A stretch of 64,000 bases of DNA, from NCBI GenBank assembly GCA_022432975.1, contig CM039512.1, forward strand, positions 32,634,545-32,698,544, read 5' to 3'. Both the position numbers and the translations under genes were made by a program. Under the pieces are notes generated by a model, which saw only the letters and a list, made by a program, of their open reading frames with translations, did not search any database and was not told where the DNA came from. The stretch comes from Begonia masoniana. Lineage: Eukaryota; Streptophyta; Magnoliopsida; Cucurbitales; Begoniaceae. This document shows, one piece after another, positions 60,461 to 64,000 of this stretch. Each line of letters begins with the position of its first letter. Position 1 is the first letter of the stretch.

Positions 60461-60974
60461 CGCCCCTCCCTGTTTCTCCTTTTTGTTTCTCTTCACACTC
60501 CTTTCCATTCTTTCTTCTTTCTCTACTTGCATAACATTTCAATTAAAACATCACTTAACCATCTCCTCAACTATACATTCTTACACTAATTCATTCAATT
60601 TTTGTATCCAAAACAACGACTCAAGACACGTGTTTAAAACAAAATACAGTTCCCTGAAAACGAACTGCGTGGATACGTTTAAAACCTAAACAAATCCTCC
60701 TGTTTTGAAATCACCCAAACAGTTATAAAATCAATTTCTAAAACATTTCAAAACGTCTATACATAAACCTATCCAGATCCAAACATCCTATATTGTTCTA
60801 TCTATACAACCATCAATCAAAATCATCCCAAAAACCCCAAAATATATACATACATACATCCCCACGGGTCAGGTAAGCGTCGACTGCGCCAGCACACCAC
60901 CGCAGCCATCCTTCGTCAACTGGATCACTCTTCAGGTGGAGGGATCTCATCCTCACCTGTTTCCTCGTAGTCAC

Positions 60975-61571
60975 CTACACCATACAGACACCTATGAGAT
61001 AAAAATCTCAGCAAGCTCTCATAAATGCAATGCATGCTCTGCGTATGAGTTCTTAATCATGCATCATTTTCATTACTTTACTCTGTGGGTGTCACCAAGA
61101 TCTCTTCCCCTTAACCGGAGAGAGCACATCCAGCGGTCAGACTACTCTTTCCAGCTAGTGGGGGGTACACGCTTACAACACGTACAGCCGTGCCTGAGCC
61201 CCATCTCGCGTGACCTGTAACTATATGAGTACGTGTTAGATGTGGTATTGTGACAGACCCGTAAGTCGATCTATACAATAGATCAATAGCCCCTCTCCAG
61301 GCCACATCGCCATTTTCTTTAAAACATCGTGCGAAAATTCATTTTCATGCTTTATAAAACCCGTGATGCGTGAGCAGTTCAATATGACATAAAGTAAACA
61401 AACATGATTTATACCATCGAGACAATAAAGCAATTAAAAGCATAACCTATACAGAACTAATCCTAACTACCCAACCAAAACAAATTTAAGCCTATACATC
61501 TCTGAAACTCCTCGAGACGACCTCGACGTACGGTGTAGGCCAATCGGCCAGAGAAGATAACGAGAACTCAC
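60975..61571 (-). other. Putative leader intron 2, minus-strand family C LTR
   Basis: A 597-bp intron opening GAG|GTGAGTTC, with CCTACACCGTAC near the donor pairing with GTATGGTGTAGG at the acceptor (one G:U). Confidence 0.6.
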
Positions 61572-62590
61572 CTCGTGTCCAAAGCAGATCAAGCTCCGTC
61601 CACGAGCGTTGTTTCTCTGAAGCAAAACACAACGTTTATCGTTAAAACAAGTTAAACTTCTAAACATCCAAATTTAACCAAAACCTTAACTAAGGAATTT
61701 CTTAAAATCTCAACCTAACTAATCAAAGTTTTTAAACAACGATTAACGCTCGATAGTTTAAAATTCCAATTAACGAGTTTTCCTAAAAACCCAAAAATTC
61801 TCCAAATTTTAACATTTCTCACAACTAACTCTAACTTCATCCAATAACGTTCAATACGTCCTATACATTCGTAATCTACAACAATCTATCGATTTCGAAT
61901 CCTAAATCTCGATTTTTAACAAAACCCTAATCGAAACCCTAACCGTATAACCTTGCAAAAACCAAAAACTAATGCTCTAAAACTTTAGAATCATACCTAG
62001 AGCGTCGAATGGAGGAGAAAACGTGAAGAAAACGGAACGTTTGGAGGACGAACGGAGGTTGGAAGTGAGAATCGCCGTGAATCGCCTAGGAGGGAGGAGA
62101 AGTCGCAGGGAGAGAGGAGTTCGCGTGGAGAAGAAGAAGAAGACAATTCAATTTTAATAAAAATTGACTTGGTAAATTACCGTTTCACCCTTCCTTTGTT
62201 TCCCATTTGTTTCGTCCTATGTTTCGTTAATTGTCTAACGATTCGGTTTCTCTAAATCTCCTTATTTCACCAATAACTCCAACCTATTATTTGGGATTTA
62301 TTAAAACTATCCGTTCGCAATTCGGACCTTGTTTACTATTTTTATTTAAACGTTATTTATATTATGAGAAACGTAATTTCTCGAAATATAGCGTTATTAC
62401 TCCGAAAATTCTCGTAAATTCCTTAAAATTCCAATTAATAATTAGGATCATAATGGCGCTTCCTTTTCACAAAATGAGTTTGATTTGACATATTTATAAA
62501 AATGCCAATATATTTTATAATATAAAATTCCGTACAGGCCGGATATTACATTCCACCCACCTTATTTAGAATTTTATCCGCAAAATTTAA

Positions 62591-64000
62591 CTATACAAAT
62601 AGCTCAGGATACTTAGTCATCATATCTTGCTGTCGCTCCCACGTAGCTTCTTCCACCTCGTGGTTCCGCCATAGCACTTTGACTAGCGGAATCTCTTTGT
62701 TGCGTAACACCTTGATGGAAGACTCCAAAATACGTACCGGCCTCTCCTCATAAGTCAAGGTAGGTTGTACCTCGATCTCTGTAGTCTCGACAATATGTGA
62801 TGGATCGCGTAGGCACTTCCGAAGCATCGATACGTGAAATACATCGTGGATACCCTCCATAGAATCCGGAAGCTGTAGCCTGTACACCAACTTCCCGATT
62901 CTCTTCAGAATAAGAAAGGGCCCCACATAACGAGGGTTTAACTTGCCCGTCCTTCCAAATCTCGCAACGTCTTTGAATGGGGATACTTTAAGATAAACCT
63001 CGTCACCTTCTTCGAACTCTAGCTCTCTCCGTCTCGTGTCTGCATAGCTCTTCTGCCTGCTCTGAGCTACCTCGATATGCTGTCGGATAATGGCAATCTT
63101 CTCTGCCGTTTGCTGTAGAATCTCTGGACCAACGACGCTGGCATCGCCAACCTCGTCCCAATACAACGGAGACCTACATTTCCGACCATACAGTGCCTCG
63201 TACGGTGCCATGCCAATCGTAGCCTGGAAGTTGTTGTTGTACGAAAACTCAATCAGTGGCAGATATCGGCTCCACGAGCCCTGAAACTCCAGCACATAAG
63301 CTCTGAGCATATCCTCAAGAATCTGATTCGTCCTCTCTATCTGACCATCAGTCTGAGGATGAAATGCTGTGCTGAAATTAAGCTGAGTCCCCATAGCTTT
63401 ATGCAGGCTCTTCCAGAACTTTGAAGTAAATCTCGGATCTCTGTCTGAGATAATTGAAACTGGCACACCGTGCAGTTTGACAATCTCCTGCACATATAGC
63501 TCGGCGAGCTGATCCATCGAAGAAGTCATCTTCACAGGCAAGAAGTGAGCCGACTTTGTCAATCGGTCCACGATTACCCATACACCATCATGGCCTTTTG
63601 TCGTCCTCAGGAGCCCCACAATAAAATCCATGGAGATCTGCTCCCACTTCCACTCCGAAATCGGTAGTGGCAATAATGTTCCGGCCGGTCTTTGGTGCTC
63701 TGCTTTCACCTGTTGACACACTAAACAGGTCTCAACGTACTTGGCGGCCTCTCTCTTCATATTCGGCCACAAGAAATGTTGCTTCAAATCCCGGTACATC
63801 TTAGTACTTCCCGGGTGCACAGAATATGCCGAAGAATGTGCCTCAGCCAATATCTCTCTCTTCAGCTCCTCGTCGTTAGGCACGTACCACCTATGCCTGA
63901 ATTTCTGAATACCATCCACTGATAAATGAAAATCTGACGAGTCTCCCAATGTCATGCTGGATCGAAGCTCCTCACACTCTGTATCGTTCTGCTGAAACCC
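62591..64000 (-). CDS. Family C integrase and chromodomain-like tail, open to window edge
   Basis: The frame is uninterrupted from 64000 to the stop at 62591, and upstream sequence to the edge is in frame, so the 63955 ATG is internal. Counting from that Met: the HHCC finger is His40, His47, Cys77 and Cys80. The catalytic triad is Asp110 (ISMDF), Asp171 (ISDRDPRF) and Glu207 (GQIERTN), with the exact D-35-E spacing. GKLNPRYVGPF and HDVFHVSMLRKC follow at about 338-381, and the tail EIPLVKVLWRNHEVEEATWE at about 421-440 resembles the chromodomain-like end of Tekay elements. No stops or frameshifts were seen, so this is the youngest-looking element here. Confidence 0.93.
   Translation of the reverse strand, partial: GFQQNDTECEELRSSMTLGDSSDFHLSVDGIQKFRHRWYVPNDEELKREILAEAHSSAYSVHPGSTKMYRDLKQHFLWPNMKREAAKYVETCLVCQQVKAEHQRPAGTLLPLPISEWKWEQISMDFIVGLLRTTKGHDGVWVIVDRLTKSAHFLPVKMTSSMDQLAELYVQEIVKLHGVPVSIISDRDPRFTSKFWKSLHKAMGTQLNFSTAFHPQTDGQIERTNQILEDMLRAYVLEFQGSWSRYLPLIEFSYNNNFQATIGMAPYEALYGRKCRSPLYWDEVGDASVVGPEILQQTAEKIAIIRQHIEVAQSRQKSYADTRRRELEFEEGDEVYLKVSPFKDVARFGRTGKLNPRYVGPFLILKRIGKLVYRLQLPDSMEGIHDVFHVSMLRKCLRDPSHIVETTEIEVQPTLTYEERPVRILESSIKVLRNKEIPLVKVLWRNHEVEEATWERQQDMMTKYPELFV

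Larger units (their letters stand above)
60036..62550 (-). repeat. Family C 3' LTR of the minus-strand element (2.5 kb)
   Basis: Minus sense: TGTAATATCCGGCC at 62550. The leader donor CACGAG|GTGAGTTC is at 61571, the GGCCGATTGGCCTACACC box at about 61530, and the acceptor GGTGTAG|GTGACTAC at 60975. The palindromic GATCGC tract is at 60240-60460. There is no array; about 300 bp of single-copy sequence lies where the 28-bp array sits in the 11473 LTR. Confidence 0.92.
60036..64000 (-). mobile_element. Second family C element (minus), 3' part
   Basis: The 3' LTR is 60036-62550, preceded in sense by AATAAGGTGGGTGGAA and by an open integrase frame that continues past the window edge. It lies inside the 3' LTR of the plus-strand family C element. 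Its start reads TGTCACGACCC, one base off the family terminus. The partner target site is beyond 64000. Confidence 0.92.

Overview
This window is nuclear DNA from a flowering plant, almost certainly a eudicot. The evidence is three spliced exons of the plant endocytosis gene TASH3, plant Ty1/copia and Ty3/gypsy retrotransposons primed by initiator-Met tRNA, and a Cassandra TRIM element carrying 5S rRNA sequence. There is no bacterial, viral or organellar gene set. The species cannot be told from the sequence.

Layout. 1-3.7 kb: three exons of a TASH3-like gene on the minus strand, with an intron that holds a triplicated A-tailed repeat. 3.7-4.3 kb: a copia integrase fragment. 4.3-11.2 kb: an LTR of family A, mostly two tandem arrays. 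11.2-21.9 kb: a decayed minus-strand gypsy element (family D), interrupted by a solo LTR of family C (28-bp array, target duplication CATCA) and a solo LTR of family E (TAGAG). 21.9-32.6 kb: a plus-strand family A LTR ending in a 3.1-kb 17-bp array, itself split by a 5.9-kb solo LTR of family B (ACTGT) that carries an 82-bp array. 32.9-40.5 kb: the best-preserved element, a minus-strand Tekay-like chromovirus with gag, protease, RT, RNase H, integrase and a chromodomain-like tail, broken by stops. 40.5-45.6 kb: the 3' end of a plus-strand element (family F) whose LTR holds a 17/27-bp array. 45.6-48.8 kb: diffuse old repeat DNA. 48.8-50.1 kb: Cassandra as LTR-internal-LTR-internal-LTR (AAACA), inside an old gypsy gag region. 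50.8-53.4 kb: another B-like LTR. 53.5-60 kb: a plus-strand family C element with gag but no pol, its 3' LTR cut by a second, minus-strand family C element whose integrase is open to the window edge.

Main result. The gypsy LTRs belong to several families and differ widely in sequence, but share one leader plan. Exon 1 ends in TAG|GTAAG (or GTGAG). A 42-56-nt exon 2 follows and ends in AG|GTAAGT. Soon after comes a GGCC-N-GGCCTACA box, then a second intron ending in GATGTAG|G or GTGTAG|G. Where the internal region is present, a short third intron lies between the primer-binding site and gag. The two ends of intron 2 are complementary, perfectly over 14 bp in two LTRs. Each family has its own tandem array or palindrome-rich tract, in intron 2 or in the zone between intron 2 and the LTR end. 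I read this as retrotransposons with a spliced leader whose variable zones repeatedly give rise to new minisatellites. The splice sites and pairing are seen in sequence; splicing itself is inferred.
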